Source: CAZSAT01 sp964604675 (lineage in GTDB: Bacteria; Myxococcota_A; UBA796; CAJQPC01). Taken from it: 64,000 nt of DNA. Shown here piece by piece: positions 52,360 through 61,388 of this stretch. The stretch lies in NCBI GenBank assembly GCA_964604675.1, contig CAZSAT010000012.1:24612-88611 (forward strand), in the 5' to 3' direction. The position numbers were made by a program, and so were the translations under genes. Within the stretch, counting starts at the first letter, position 1, and the number at the start of each line of letters is the position of its first letter. The notes under the pieces are model-generated. The model saw only the letters and a list, made by a program, of their open reading frames with translations. It was not told the DNA's origin and did not search any database.

Positions 52360-54788
52360 CGGCTCGGAAGGAGCGTGGCCGGCCCCAGGTCCAGCCAACA
52401 AGCGCCCTTGGCCACCAGCGCGCCATCGGGTTGGTCGACGTCGAAGGCGGTCGACGTCCACTCCCGGACGTTGCCCGCCATGCCCATTGCGCCGTAGACG
52501 CTCAGGTCCTGGGGCGCGCCGTCCACCGCGACGAGGTGCCCGCCGTTGGCGGTGCTGTCGCCGAACACCGACCAGGTCGGGTCGCGGTGATCGCCCCACG
52601 GCAGGGAGCGGCCGTCGACGCCGCGGCTGGCCTTCTCCCACTCCCACTCGGTCGGGAGCCGCCAGGCGCGATCGTGCTCGCCGCCCAGCCAGGTCGCCAG
52701 CTGCACGGCCGCTGCATGCGTGAGACGGCGCGCTGGCAGCTTCGGCGCCCAGCTGTAGAGGCCGGAGGGGTGGTCGCCTGCAGGGGTGACGGCCGCCGCT
52801 TCTGCCGAACGTCCCTCGGCCACGAGGTGGTTGATGAATCGGAGGAGGGTCTGGTTGTCGATGCACACCGGCTGGATCACGAAGCCCTCCACCCACCGGT
52901 GCGCGCTGCCCTGTGCGCGCTGGCCACGTCCGCCCGTCCAGGCCCAGCCGGCCGGCACGTAGCAGCCGCCACCCAGCTCCTCGGGCGTGAGCAGCCGGAC
53001 GGGCGTGGGCTCGTCCTGGCCGGGCGCGCAGCCATGCCAGTGTTCCAGCCGCCCGACATGGACCGGGTAGCTCACCGGAGCTCGTCCCTCGGCGATGATC
53101 CGCAGGAGCATCGAACCCTGGGGCACCTCGACCTCGATCAGCGGGGTCTCGCCGAGCACCCGGTCGAGCACGGGCACGAGGCGTCGGTCCTGTTCCTCGT
53201 AGCGCCACAGCTCCACGTTGGCTCCGACGGGATCGGTGTGCAGCGTGATGACCCCCGCACCGCCCAGCAGCCGTGCGTGCTGGCCGCGATCGTGGGAGCG
53301 GAGCAGGGCCTCTTCGCGCACGCCGGCCGCCTGGTCACCTCGGCGTTCGGCTTCGAGCAGCCGCGCCGCGTGGTGACGGGCCAGGAGATCGTGGGCCTCG
53401 GGAAGCTCGCCCACGAGCTGGAGCGCGGACCACACCTTCTGGAGCCACCGGGTCTCCTGGCCGATGAGGTCGGTCGCTGCCCGCTGGGCCTCGTCGCGGA
53501 GTCGCCAGGCTTCGCGCTTGTGCTCCACGGCGTCGTGGGGCCGGGTGGCTTCTTCCTTGGCGAGCGCGGCTCGACGGAGGCTGGCGGCGTGCTGCCGCCG
53601 CCGGTCGAGCTCGGGCAGCTCGGCGGTGGCGTCGGCCACGATGGCCAGCCCCTGGTCGCGGCGCTGGGCGCCGTCGAGCCAATCCTGCACGGCCCGCCCC
53701 AGGGCCCCGGCCTCCTGGTAGCGGTCGGCCGGCTCGTGGGACAGGGCCCGCTGGGTGATCGCCACCAGGTCGCCGTCGACGGCGGGCTTGTCGGCGCTCA
53801 GGGTCACCACGGGTCCACGGGTGCGCACCGCCGCCACGACCTCGACCGGGCTGGGCAGGTCCCCGAAGGGCGGACTCCCGGACAGGATCTCGCAGAGGAT
53901 AGCGCCGAGTGCGTAGACGTCGGCCGCGGGACCGATGACCGACACCCTGCCCTGGGCCTGCTCGGGGGCCATGTAGTACGGGGTGCCCAGCACCACGCCG
54001 TCCTGGGTGGAGCTGGCGCTCCGTGGCGGGGGACTGCCCTCCACCGGGGCCGGATCGTGTCCGACGAGGAGCTTGGCGAGCCCCCAGTCCATCACGTAGA
54101 CCTCTCCGTAGGCCCCCACCATCAGGTTGGCGGGCTTCAGGTCGCGGTGGACCACACCCCGGATGTGGGCATAGGCCATCGTCTCGCAGATGCGGACGAA
54201 GGCGCCGAGCAAGCGTCGCAGGGTCCAGTCGGACTGGGCAGTCGGCTCCTTTCGCTGCAGCGTGGCCTGACCCCAGCCCTGAGGCGTGGACGCCGCGTGC
54301 ACGCAGCGGATGGCCTCTCCCAGGGTCCAGCCGTGCACCTCCTTCATCATGAAGAAGGGCTGACCGTCTTCGCGTCGACCCAGCTCGTAGACCGGCACCA
54401 CGCCCGGGTGCTGGAGCTGGGCCGTGACCTGCGCCTCCTCCACGAAGCGCAGCTGGTTGTCGGTGGTGCCCGCCCGCTCCGCGCGCAGGGTCTTCATCGC
54501 GATGGGACGCCGCAGCTGGTGATCCCAGACCTGCCACACGTCTCCGATGCCACCCTGTCCGAGGCGCCCGACCCGTTCATAGCGGGCCTCCGGGTCCATC
54601 TCGTCGAGGATCACCGACCGTGCCGCGGTGGAGACCGGACGGTCGATCGAGCTGCCCACAGCGGAGATCTCGCCCTCCAGGGAGTCGACCTGCCGCTCGA
54701 TCGTGCCAGGGTCAGCGGGATCCCAGGTGCCGGCGCCGTCGACCGCAGCGCTGTCCCAGGTGACGAGGGTGTCCTTCGGATTCACCAC
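52293..54788 (-). CDS. Ser/Thr protein kinase with C-terminal formylglycine-generating-enzyme (sulfatase-modifying factor) domain
   Basis: This encodes 831 residues from GTG 54788 (a second GTG follows at once). The Hanks kinase (about 70-360) has GRLGQGGIGDVW, IAMKTL, VHRDLKPAN, MDWGLAK (DWG for DFG, common in this clade) and GTPYYMAPEQ. A helical region (about 365-500) and a PEGA-like segment (VITLHTDPVGANVELW) follow. The C-terminal FGE-like domain (about 600-830) has RLPTEWEWEKASRG and MAGNVREWT. No transmembrane helix is obvious, so it is cytosolic. The pair of Cys needed for FGE oxidation is not evident, so that domain is probably a ligand- or protein-binding module. Divergent from the FHA gene with 20 bases between starts. 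Confidence 0.88.
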   Translation of the reverse strand: MVNPKDTLVTWDSAAVDGAGTWDPADPGTIERQVDSLEGEISAVGSSIDRPVSTAARSVILDEMDPEARYERVGRLGQGGIGDVWQVWDHQLRRPIAMKTLRAERAGTTDNQLRFVEEAQVTAQLQHPGVVPVYELGRREDGQPFFMMKEVHGWTLGEAIRCVHAASTPQGWGQATLQRKEPTAQSDWTLRRLLGAFVRICETMAYAHIRGVVHRDLKPANLMVGAYGEVYVMDWGLAKLLVGHDPAPVEGSPPPRSASSTQDGVVLGTPYYMAPEQAQGRVSVIGPAADVYALGAILCEILSGSPPFGDLPSPVEVVAAVRTRGPVVTLSADKPAVDGDLVAITQRALSHEPADRYQEAGALGRAVQDWLDGAQRRDQGLAIVADATAELPELDRRRQHAASLRRAALAKEEATRPHDAVEHKREAWRLRDEAQRAATDLIGQETRWLQKVWSALQLVGELPEAHDLLARHHAARLLEAERRGDQAAGVREEALLRSHDRGQHARLLGGAGVITLHTDPVGANVELWRYEEQDRRLVPVLDRVLGETPLIEVEVPQGSMLLRIIAEGRAPVSYPVHVGRLEHWHGCAPGQDEPTPVRLLTPEELGGGCYVPAGWAWTGGRGQRAQGSAHRWVEGFVIQPVCIDNQTLLRFINHLVAEGRSAEAAAVTPAGDHPSGLYSWAPKLPARRLTHAAAVQLATWLGGEHDRAWRLPTEWEWEKASRGVDGRSLPWGDHRDPTWSVFGDSTANGGHLVAVDGAPQDLSVYGAMGMAGNVREWTSTAFDVDQPDGALVAKGACWLDLGPATLLPSRHPLERSASDDRVGLRLVWSVT

Positions 54789-54808
54789 CTGAATGTACTC
54801 TGTCGGAC

Positions 54809-55885
54809 GTGTCGGAGACGAGCCAGTCTTGCCAGCGCGATGCCCTGGTTCTGGTCTGGTCGCGGGACGAGCCGGCCCGGATCGGAGAGCTGACCTGGAT
54901 ACCGGACGAGGGCGCGAGCTGGTGGTTGGGGCGGCAGGCGGACGAGGCGGAGGCCCGCCTGGGCTTCGTCCGTCAGCGGCCTGCTGGCGACCGACCGACG
55001 GGCCCCCTGACGAGCCGACACCTGTCGAGGCGGCAGCTGAGGTTCGTGCGCCGGGGAATCGGGCTCCAGGTGGAGCGGCATGGGCGGCAGGAGCTCAGGA
55101 TCAACGGCGTGAGACGAACGCGGGGTCTCGTCACGGAAGGCGATGTGATCGAGGTGAGCGGCGAGCTGGTGCTCCTGTACGAGCGCCGCGGACCACTCGC
55201 GCACTGTGCCGACCACACCTTCGGAGGACCAGACACCGGTGGGCTGGTCGGCGAGAGCGCCCCGGCCTGGGCCCTCAGGAGCGCGTGCGCTGACGTAGGG
55301 GACCGGCACGCGCTGCTGGTCTCCCGTCGGGGTGGGCCGGTGCGAGAAGCGGTGCAGCTGGTCGCGACCGGGCGGCCCATCGAGTGGGTGGACGCCGGCG
55401 CGTTCGCCCCGTCCGAGCTCCGGTGGCGGCTGCTCGGCCGAGAAGGTGACTCGGACGCCGTCGGCGCGCTCCAGCAGGCGTGTGGCGGTGTCCTGGCCTT
55501 GTTCGACGTGCACAACGTGGCCGATGCTGTGTTGCTCGAGCTGCTCGACACGGCGGTCGACACGGTCGTGGTCGGTGTGACCGGTCGCGAGCGCGTGCTC
55601 GCGCCCTCGGTCGCGAGGCGCTTCGCTCGCCACGTGGAGGTCCCCACCCTGGGTGAGCGCCGAAGTGACGTCGCGCTCCTCGCCCGTCAATGGCTGCGCG
55701 ACCATGCGCGCCGCTTCGACGCCGCGCAGGGAGCGGCCCCGGAGCGCCTCCACCCGCGCTTGCTGGTCGAGCTGCTCACCGGGCAGTTGCCCCGAAGCGA
55801 CGAGGCCTTCATCGACCTGCTGTTCGCGCTGTTGGACGGTCACGACGGCGGCCGCTACCTGCAGGGCCTCACTCCCGGGCGATGA
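54809..55885 (+). CDS. FHA-domain protein with degenerate NtrC-type AAA module
   Basis: This encodes 358 residues from GTG 54809. Residues about 35-130 are an FHA domain (WWLGRQ, then LTSRHLSRRQLRFV and LRINGVRRTRGLVTEGDVIEV) that binds phospho-threonine. Residues about 145-340 align with sigma-54 activator ATPases (LVGESAPAWALRSA in the place of LVGxSxAMxxLR; later VEVPTLGERRSDVALLARQWL), but the Walker A GESGTGKE sequence and the GAFTGA loop are absent. No helix-turn-helix is seen. It is thus a phosphopeptide adaptor rather than an activator, and the adjacent kinase is the likely partner. Its 3' end overlaps the channel gene by 17 bases. Confidence 0.8.
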   Translation: MSETSQSCQRDALVLVWSRDEPARIGELTWIPDEGASWWLGRQADEAEARLGFVRQRPAGDRPTGPLTSRHLSRRQLRFVRRGIGLQVERHGRQELRINGVRRTRGLVTEGDVIEVSGELVLLYERRGPLAHCADHTFGGPDTGGLVGESAPAWALRSACADVGDRHALLVSRRGGPVREAVQLVATGRPIEWVDAGAFAPSELRWRLLGREGDSDAVGALQQACGGVLALFDVHNVADAVLLELLDTAVDTVVVGVTGRERVLAPSVARRFARHVEVPTLGERRSDVALLARQWLRDHARRFDAAQGAAPERLHPRLLVELLTGQLPRSDEAFIDLLFALLDGHDGGRYLQGLTPGR

Positions 55886-57740
55886 CCACGAGCTGCTCAT
55901 CGCCCGACCAGGTCCGCTCCAGGGCGGGTTCCGGGTTCAGGACGGCGTCGGACACCTCTGCCAGGCGGTAGCCGAGCGCGGTCTCGTCGTGCCGGCGAGC
56001 GCGCTCGGCGATGATCTCCCAGGACAAGGTCGTCCCCGGCACGACGTAGTGTTCGATGGGACGGAGGTAGAGCTCCACGCCGTCCGCGTCGAACAGGTCG
56101 TCCCAGATGGCGCGCAGCTCCCGACGCTCCGCGACGTGGGACAGCGCCATGCTCACCAGCTCGTCGCTCACCACGTAGTCGCTGGCCCGCGCCACGCTCA
56201 CCAGCCGCTTGGTGCGCGGGTCGCAGATCTCGCTGATCAGCACCGAGTTGTGGCAGCCGCGTTGTTCCTGCATCGCGCGCACGAGGAGGAGCGCGACCAG
56301 GGAGCGGCTGTCGGAGTCCTCGCCGCTCTGCTCCCAGCGCTCGGACGCCAGGATGAGCACCGAGTCGAAGGTCTCGACGCCGACCGAGGCCAGGTCGCGG
56401 CGCAGGGTCGGCTGCCCCACCACGTGCTCGAGCTCGAGGTTCTCGATCGTCACACCGCGGGATGCGAGCGCGGCGCGGCGATCCTCGGCGCTCACCGCGG
56501 CCAGCACGACCAGCTCGCTGCCGGGCGCCACGTAGGCATCCAGCTCGCGGATCATGTCGCCCACGTCCCGTCGCCAGCCGCAGAACAGCACGCGCTCGCG
56601 GCGGGGTGTGGGCGCAGACCGGGACGGCAGGTCGCCAGGATCCACGGCGCGTGTTGCCTCGAAGCGGTAGGTGTCGTCGTCTTCGGCGAGCACGACGAGC
56701 TGGCCGCCGGGCCCGAGGCGTTGATCGTCCGGCGGGTTCAGGTGCAGGGTGCCGTCGGCATCCCGGATGCCACAGACGATGCCGTCGCGGATCGCTCGCC
56801 GCAGGTCGCCGTGGGCTCGACCCACAAGGTCGGGCCGGTCGCAGAGGTAGAACTCCTGGCCGTCGAAGCCCAGGAGCGCCGCATACACCTGCGCGAGACC
56901 AGGCTGGCGGGCGCACTGGATCATCAGGCGGCCGATGAGGTCGTGAGGCACCATCGCCTCGACGGCGTTGCCGCCGGCGAGCTCCACCAGGTGCCGGTTG
57001 TCCACGTCCTGCACCTCGACGACCACGTGACCGGACAGCGTGTCCAGGCCCCGGCACACCGCAAGGGTCACGCGGACCGCGTGGGCGTCGGCTGCGTCGG
57101 GCTCGAGGTCGCCCGACAGCACCACCACCGCGCGCGCCTGCCCGGCCGCGACCTTCTTCAGATCGGCGACGTGGGTGGGGTTTCCGGAGCGGCACACCAC
57201 CCGCGACCCGTGGAGCTTCGGCACGCCATCGGAGAGGTCGGTCTCCATCGCATCCTTGCCACGCGCCGAGAGCACCACGATGACGCCGCCGCCCTCGCTC
57301 GCGTTGGCGACCGCAAGCTCACGGACGAGCGGCAGGACCTTGTCCGACCACCCGAGCACGAGGACGTGGCCGTCTTCCAGCACGCGGCTCCGTCCGCGCC
57401 GGAGCTCGTCCATGCGCTCGCCGAGACCGTCGGAGACGAGACCGACGAGCAAGGCGAAGAACAGGAGCCCGGAGAGCGTGACGAGCACGCCGACCGTGCG
57501 GTGGCCCCAACCCTGCACCGCGACGTGGGTCCCGGGGTCGACGAGGTAGGTGTAGCTGTGCCAGAAGGACTCTTCGCCGGGCAGGTCGGGCACCAGGCAC
57601 CAGATGGCCGCTCCGCCGACCAGCATGACGAGGCTCGACACCAGCGCGAGCGCGCCCAGCTTGGCCACCGGGTGCCAGGTGAGGAGGTTGTCGAGGTGGT
57701 AGCCGAGGCGCTCGTAGGGCCTGGCGTCGCGTGCGCCCAT
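55869..57740 (-). CDS. CASTOR/POLLUX-type ion channel homologue with RCK-like NAD-binding domains
   Basis: This encodes 623 residues. Two hydrophobic segments (about 27-51 and 82-107) enclose a periplasmic loop with HRTVGVLVT near the pore-helix position. The cytosolic part has two Rossmann-like RCK modules: VLVLGWSDKVLPLVRELA (about 128) and VLFCGWRRDVGDMIREL (about 385). GWSDK and GWRRD are characteristic of plant CASTOR/POLLUX/DMI1 channels and their bacterial relatives. It probably conducts calcium or potassium and is gated by ligand or metal. Convergent with the FHA gene. Function in bacteria is poorly known, so the channel role is by homology. Confidence 0.83.
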   Translation of the reverse strand: MGARDARPYERLGYHLDNLLTWHPVAKLGALALVSSLVMLVGGAAIWCLVPDLPGEESFWHSYTYLVDPGTHVAVQGWGHRTVGVLVTLSGLLFFALLVGLVSDGLGERMDELRRGRSRVLEDGHVLVLGWSDKVLPLVRELAVANASEGGGVIVVLSARGKDAMETDLSDGVPKLHGSRVVCRSGNPTHVADLKKVAAGQARAVVVLSGDLEPDAADAHAVRVTLAVCRGLDTLSGHVVVEVQDVDNRHLVELAGGNAVEAMVPHDLIGRLMIQCARQPGLAQVYAALLGFDGQEFYLCDRPDLVGRAHGDLRRAIRDGIVCGIRDADGTLHLNPPDDQRLGPGGQLVVLAEDDDTYRFEATRAVDPGDLPSRSAPTPRRERVLFCGWRRDVGDMIRELDAYVAPGSELVVLAAVSAEDRRAALASRGVTIENLELEHVVGQPTLRRDLASVGVETFDSVLILASERWEQSGEDSDSRSLVALLLVRAMQEQRGCHNSVLISEICDPRTKRLVSVARASDYVVSDELVSMALSHVAERRELRAIWDDLFDADGVELYLRPIEHYVVPGTTLSWEIIAERARRHDETALGYRLAEVSDAVLNPEPALERTWSGDEQLVVIARE

Positions 57741-57766
57741 CGGCGCACTCTAACGCCGCGCCCGAC

Positions 57767-58162
57767 TCAGGCTGCGATGCGACGGGTTCGGCGGGTGGGC
57801 CCGGTGGCGAGGGGCAGACGGAGCGTGATGGTCACACCCTTGTGGGGATGCGGGGCCACGGCGTAGGTGTGCACCACCTCCGGCAGCTCGATGCGCCACG
57901 GCAAGCCGGGCGACCACGCCTTGACGGCGCACGAGAAGAGCCAGGTCCGCGCGCCCGCCTGGGCCTCGAAGACCACCCGGTCGGTGGGGACGAAGGCGCT
58001 GCCACGGAAGGGTTGGAAGCCGAGCTGACCGTCGCCCAGCCAGACCAGGCGCCCACGGGCGGCTCGGTCCTCGGCCTCGACCTGCACCGCCACGCGTTGG
58101 CGGACCAGCAGCTCGACGTGCTCGAACACGTGGGGCTTGTCGGCGGTCCAGGTGTCGCTCAT
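57767..58162 (-). CDS. Small hypothetical protein, weakly PilZ-like
   Basis: This encodes 131 residues from ATG 58162 with no signal. The pattern of strands (VELLVRQRVAVQVEAEDRAA, GRLVWLGDGQLGFQPFRGSA, WLFSCAVKAWSP) suggests a small beta-barrel like PilZ. The defining RxxxR and D/NxSxxG c-di-GMP motifs are not clearly present, so ligand binding is doubtful. It ends in a basic GPTRRTRRIAA tail. It sits between the channel gene and the glycosyltransferase-like operon on the same strand. Confidence 0.55.
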   Translation of the reverse strand: MSDTWTADKPHVFEHVELLVRQRVAVQVEAEDRAARGRLVWLGDGQLGFQPFRGSAFVPTDRVVFEAQAGARTWLFSCAVKAWSPGLPWRIELPEVVHTYAVAPHPHKGVTITLRLPLATGPTRRTRRIAA

Positions 58163-58218
58163 GGGGCACTCCTGTCCTCCAGGACGGCTCGACGCGCCTC
58201 GGGGATGAGGCCTGCCGG

Positions 58219-59625
58219 TCAACGAGCCGGAGCGGGGCTGTCGGAGCGGCGAATGCGGGCCTCGAGCCCGAGCAGCGGAACCGCCAGCACCTCGCCGTCG
58301 ACTCCCTCGCGGAAGTCGATGGTGAGCGTGACGGGGCCGTCCGCCTCGTCGACGTGGATCGGCCGCTCGAGGCCGGCTCGGCGGAGGTGCGGGCCGAGGT
58401 GGTACGCCCACCCGAAGGTGGTCTGCACCGCGCAGGGGATCTCGGGGGGAGCCAGCACCAGCACGCCGCCGTAGGGGACGGTCTCGGCCTGCGCGGCCAC
58501 GGCGTCGAAGCCGAGGTCCAGCACCTGCGGCGGTCGAAGCCAGACCTGCAGGCAGCCGGGCTCGAAGTCCACCAGCGGCGCGGGCGGTGTGTGCGGAGCG
58601 TCGTCGGAGAAGCTCAGCCAACAGGTCCAGGCCACGCCACCAAGCGCCAGCAGCGCGCCCCTCGGTCTGGCGGCCAGGCCGGCCGCCAGCACGAGACCCG
58701 CCCCCGGGAGGAGGGGCGCGAGGAGTCGGTCGTACTTCTTCGGCACCAGGGTGAGCAGCGCCATGCCGCCGAAGAGCCAGGCGAGCCCCAGGCGTGCCAG
58801 GTGGCGATGCCGCGAGTCGCGCGCCGACCAGGCCGCAGCGGCTAGGGCAACCGACCACACCGGCCCCAGAGCGAGGGTGACCAGCGCGAGCGGGTAGTAC
58901 AGCAGGTGGTCCCAGAAGCTGGCGCCGCCCTGGTACTCCGCGGAGGCGGTGCCGTAGCTCAGCTGCTCCGCGAGGTTGTGGCCGTACCAGGGACCGGCGA
59001 GGAGCGCGCCGAGCGCCAGCCAGGCGAGGCTCGGCTTCCAGCGCACCGCGAGGGCCACCGGGACGGCGGCGTACAGCGGGAAGGTCTGCTTCGTCAGCAT
59101 GCCGAGCGCGAGCGCCAGGCCCAAGAGCACCGCCCTGCCCGGGGTGGGGCGACGGCGCTGGTGCACGGCGGCGGCCACCGCCAGCGCCACCGCAGCCGCC
59201 AGCGCGCCCTCGGGCATGAAGTGCCGGCCGAGTCCGGCCAGCAGCGGCAGGAAGAGCACTGACGCACCTGCCAGGAGCGCAGCGGCCCCGCTGTCCCAGG
59301 CCGCCACCGTCACGGCCATGCCGGTCACGAGCAGGGTCGCGCTGCTCACCGCTCGCACGGTCGGGCGGCCTGGGTCGCCGCCTCCGAGCACGTGCCACCA
59401 CGCGCCCACGACCGCCGGCCACGCGCTCGGGTAGTCCCCCATGTCCTCCCAGAGCGCGCGCTGGAGGAACGCGCCTGGTCGCTGCGATCCCAGGTCCCAG
59501 GCGAAGAGCTCGGCCGCGCCCACGTGACCCTCTTCGTCGCCGTCGCGCACCAAGCGGTCCTGCGCGAGCCAGGCGGCGTTGAGCGCCACAAACAGCGCCA
59601 GGAGCGCAGCCGCGAGCGCCCTCAC
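58219..59625 (-). CDS. Polytopic membrane protein, glycosyltransferase-39/ArnT-like
   Basis: This encodes 468 residues from GTG 59625 (GTGA overlap with the upstream gene). About ten helices are visible. After TM1 comes the acidic loop DRLVRDGDEEGH, the placement of the catalytic Asp-rich loop of GT-C enzymes such as ArnT/PMT. A conserved LTKQTFPLYAAVPVALA segment and a soluble C-terminal domain (about 370-468) follow. It probably transfers a lipid-linked sugar on the periplasmic side. The acceptor is unknown. Confidence 0.72.
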   Translation of the reverse strand: MRALAAALLALFVALNAAWLAQDRLVRDGDEEGHVGAAELFAWDLGSQRPGAFLQRALWEDMGDYPSAWPAVVGAWWHVLGGGDPGRPTVRAVSSATLLVTGMAVTVAAWDSGAAALLAGASVLFLPLLAGLGRHFMPEGALAAAVALAVAAAVHQRRRPTPGRAVLLGLALALGMLTKQTFPLYAAVPVALAVRWKPSLAWLALGALLAGPWYGHNLAEQLSYGTASAEYQGGASFWDHLLYYPLALVTLALGPVWSVALAAAAWSARDSRHRHLARLGLAWLFGGMALLTLVPKKYDRLLAPLLPGAGLVLAAGLAARPRGALLALGGVAWTCWLSFSDDAPHTPPAPLVDFEPGCLQVWLRPPQVLDLGFDAVAAQAETVPYGGVLVLAPPEIPCAVQTTFGWAYHLGPHLRRAGLERPIHVDEADGPVTLTIDFREGVDGEVLAVPLLGLEARIRRSDSPAPAR

Positions 59626-61388
59626 GTTGCCCCGGTGAGGAAGAACCACGTCGCCCCGGCAAGCGCCAGCGCGGGAGGCAGCTGCCGGACCGGCCCCGAG
59701 AGCGCTGCGGCGTTGGCAGCGACCGCCAGGCCCGAGAGCGCGACCAGGGGCAGGAAGTAGTGCGTGGGGAAGTGGTCGATCGTGCAGAGCAGGGTGGAGT
59801 AGGCCACTGCCGTCCCCCAGAGGAGCTTGGAGGGCCGGCCAGCGAGCGGAAGCGCCAGGAGCGGCGCGAAGCCGGCGTAGCGAAGCCAGGTTCCGTAGAA
59901 CTCGGGGACGCGGGGGAGGAGTGAGCTGGCCGCGTAGTCCCCGTGGTAGTGCTCGGGAAAGGTCTCGAACCAGAGGATGAAGAGCCACTCGCGGAAGTCG
60001 CCGGAGACGACGGCCAAGGCCGCGAGCACCGCGCCCACCCCGACCACAGTCCCCCAGAGGGCGCCCACCGCACGCCAGGGCATCCTGCGCCAGATCACCG
60101 CGTACAGGGCCGCAGCAACCGTGAGCACGATCGTGCCGGGGTACCGGATCAGGCCTGCGGCGAGGCCCATGGCGGCGAAGCGGAGCGGTTGCCGCTGGTG
60201 CTGGAAGAGCGCCGCGACACCGCCGAGCAGCGCCGCGGTGTAGAGCGAGTCGGGGAAGTTCCAGCTCCCCGGCAGGATCATCAACTTCCCGTGCACGGCG
60301 ACGAAGGCCCCTGGCAGCAGCCAGGCGGCGATCGGCGCGCGTGGGGCGGCGAGCGCGAGCACCCTCACGCCGCTCACGCCGACGAGGAGGAGGACGAGGA
60401 GGTAGAGCCCCGCCGCTTCCACCAACCCGTTGCCTGCGAACAGCACGGTCGAGGCCAGGAGGGGACTCCACAGAGGGGGTTGGTTGACCGTGATCCAGCG
60501 GTCCACGGTGAACTCGGCCGCCCAGCGCTGGTTCTCGACGATGTTGAGCAGCTGGTAGTAGTGCACGAAGCGCACCTCGCCGCTCTCGTCCAGGCTCCAG
60601 ACCGCGTCGCTCCCCGGAAGCACGTAGAGGGTGACCGCTTCGCTCGAGCTCACGCGGATCGTCAGCGGACCCGGGGCGGCACGGACCTCCATGCCCGCCA
60701 TGCCGTGATCGAGGTAGCGGGGCACCGCCTCGGGTTGCTCGGCCTCGATCACGTCCCGCTGGATGATCGCGGTCTGATCGCCCACGGAGAACGATGCGCC
60801 GACCGGGCCGCGAAGCAACAGGACCACGCGCCCGCCCTCGGGGAGGAGCAGGTCGCCGCCGTCTCCGTCGGGGTCGTGCACGGCGCCCGCGCCGGCCTCC
60901 TCCCAGCCGAGCCGTCGCTCGTCCCCGAAGCCGTCTGCGGCGCTCCATGGCACCGCCTCGAAGCCCTCGTCGTCAGCGGCTGCGTGGTACCAGTACGCGT
61001 CGAGCGGACGCGTGAGCTCCCCCCGGAACCCGCCGGCCACGGCCAGCACACCGAGCAGCACGCCACCCACGCCCACCAGCACGGCGGGCTCGGGGCGCCG
61101 AAGGGGCGCTCGACGCAGGAGGAGGCCGCCCACCAGCCAGGCCGAGCCAAGTCCGTAGAGGGCCCACGGGCCGCCGGCGAGCGCCCGCACCACGAAGAGG
61201 CTCAGCACGAGCTGCAGCAGTCCGATCCAGGCGGCGTCGATGCCTGCCTGCAGCGGATCGCCGCTGAGACGGCGGCTCCAGGCCAGGCCGGGTGCCCACA
61301 CGGCGCCCAGCACGGCGAGCACGGCCAAGGGCCCGCCGATCGCGAGCGCGGCGGCGCCGAGTGCATGAACGACCAGGACGGTGATCAC
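59622..61388 (-). CDS. Polytopic membrane protein, GT-C-like, with large periplasmic domain
   Basis: This encodes 588 residues from GTG 61388 (GTGA overlap). Four to five N-terminal helices precede a soluble domain at about 125-270, rich in beta strands and acidic (DAYWYHAAADDEGF; DPDGDGGDLLLPEGGRVVLLL). Six to eight more helices follow, including WFETFPEHYHGDYAASS and TIDHFPTHYFLPL. Acidic/aromatic loops between helices resemble GT-C glycosyltransferases, but no family signature is decisive. It is co-translated with the SDR-cupin enzyme and the ArnT-like protein, so a role in glycan assembly is likely. Confidence 0.65.
   Translation of the reverse strand: MITVLVVHALGAAALAIGGPLAVLAVLGAVWAPGLAWSRRLSGDPLQAGIDAAWIGLLQLVLSLFVVRALAGGPWALYGLGSAWLVGGLLLRRAPLRRPEPAVLVGVGGVLLGVLAVAGGFRGELTRPLDAYWYHAAADDEGFEAVPWSAADGFGDERRLGWEEAGAGAVHDPDGDGGDLLLPEGGRVVLLLRGPVGASFSVGDQTAIIQRDVIEAEQPEAVPRYLDHGMAGMEVRAAPGPLTIRVSSSEAVTLYVLPGSDAVWSLDESGEVRFVHYYQLLNIVENQRWAAEFTVDRWITVNQPPLWSPLLASTVLFAGNGLVEAAGLYLLVLLLVGVSGVRVLALAAPRAPIAAWLLPGAFVAVHGKLMILPGSWNFPDSLYTAALLGGVAALFQHQRQPLRFAAMGLAAGLIRYPGTIVLTVAAALYAVIWRRMPWRAVGALWGTVVGVGAVLAALAVVSGDFREWLFILWFETFPEHYHGDYAASSLLPRVPEFYGTWLRYAGFAPLLALPLAGRPSKLLWGTAVAYSTLLCTIDHFPTHYFLPLVALSGLAVAANAAALSGPVRQLPPALALAGATWFFLTGAT

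Noticed and set aside
57767..58162. Firm annotation as a PilZ c-di-GMP receptor
   Set aside because: The size and strand pattern fit, but the RxxxR and D/NxSxxG ligand motifs are not evident.
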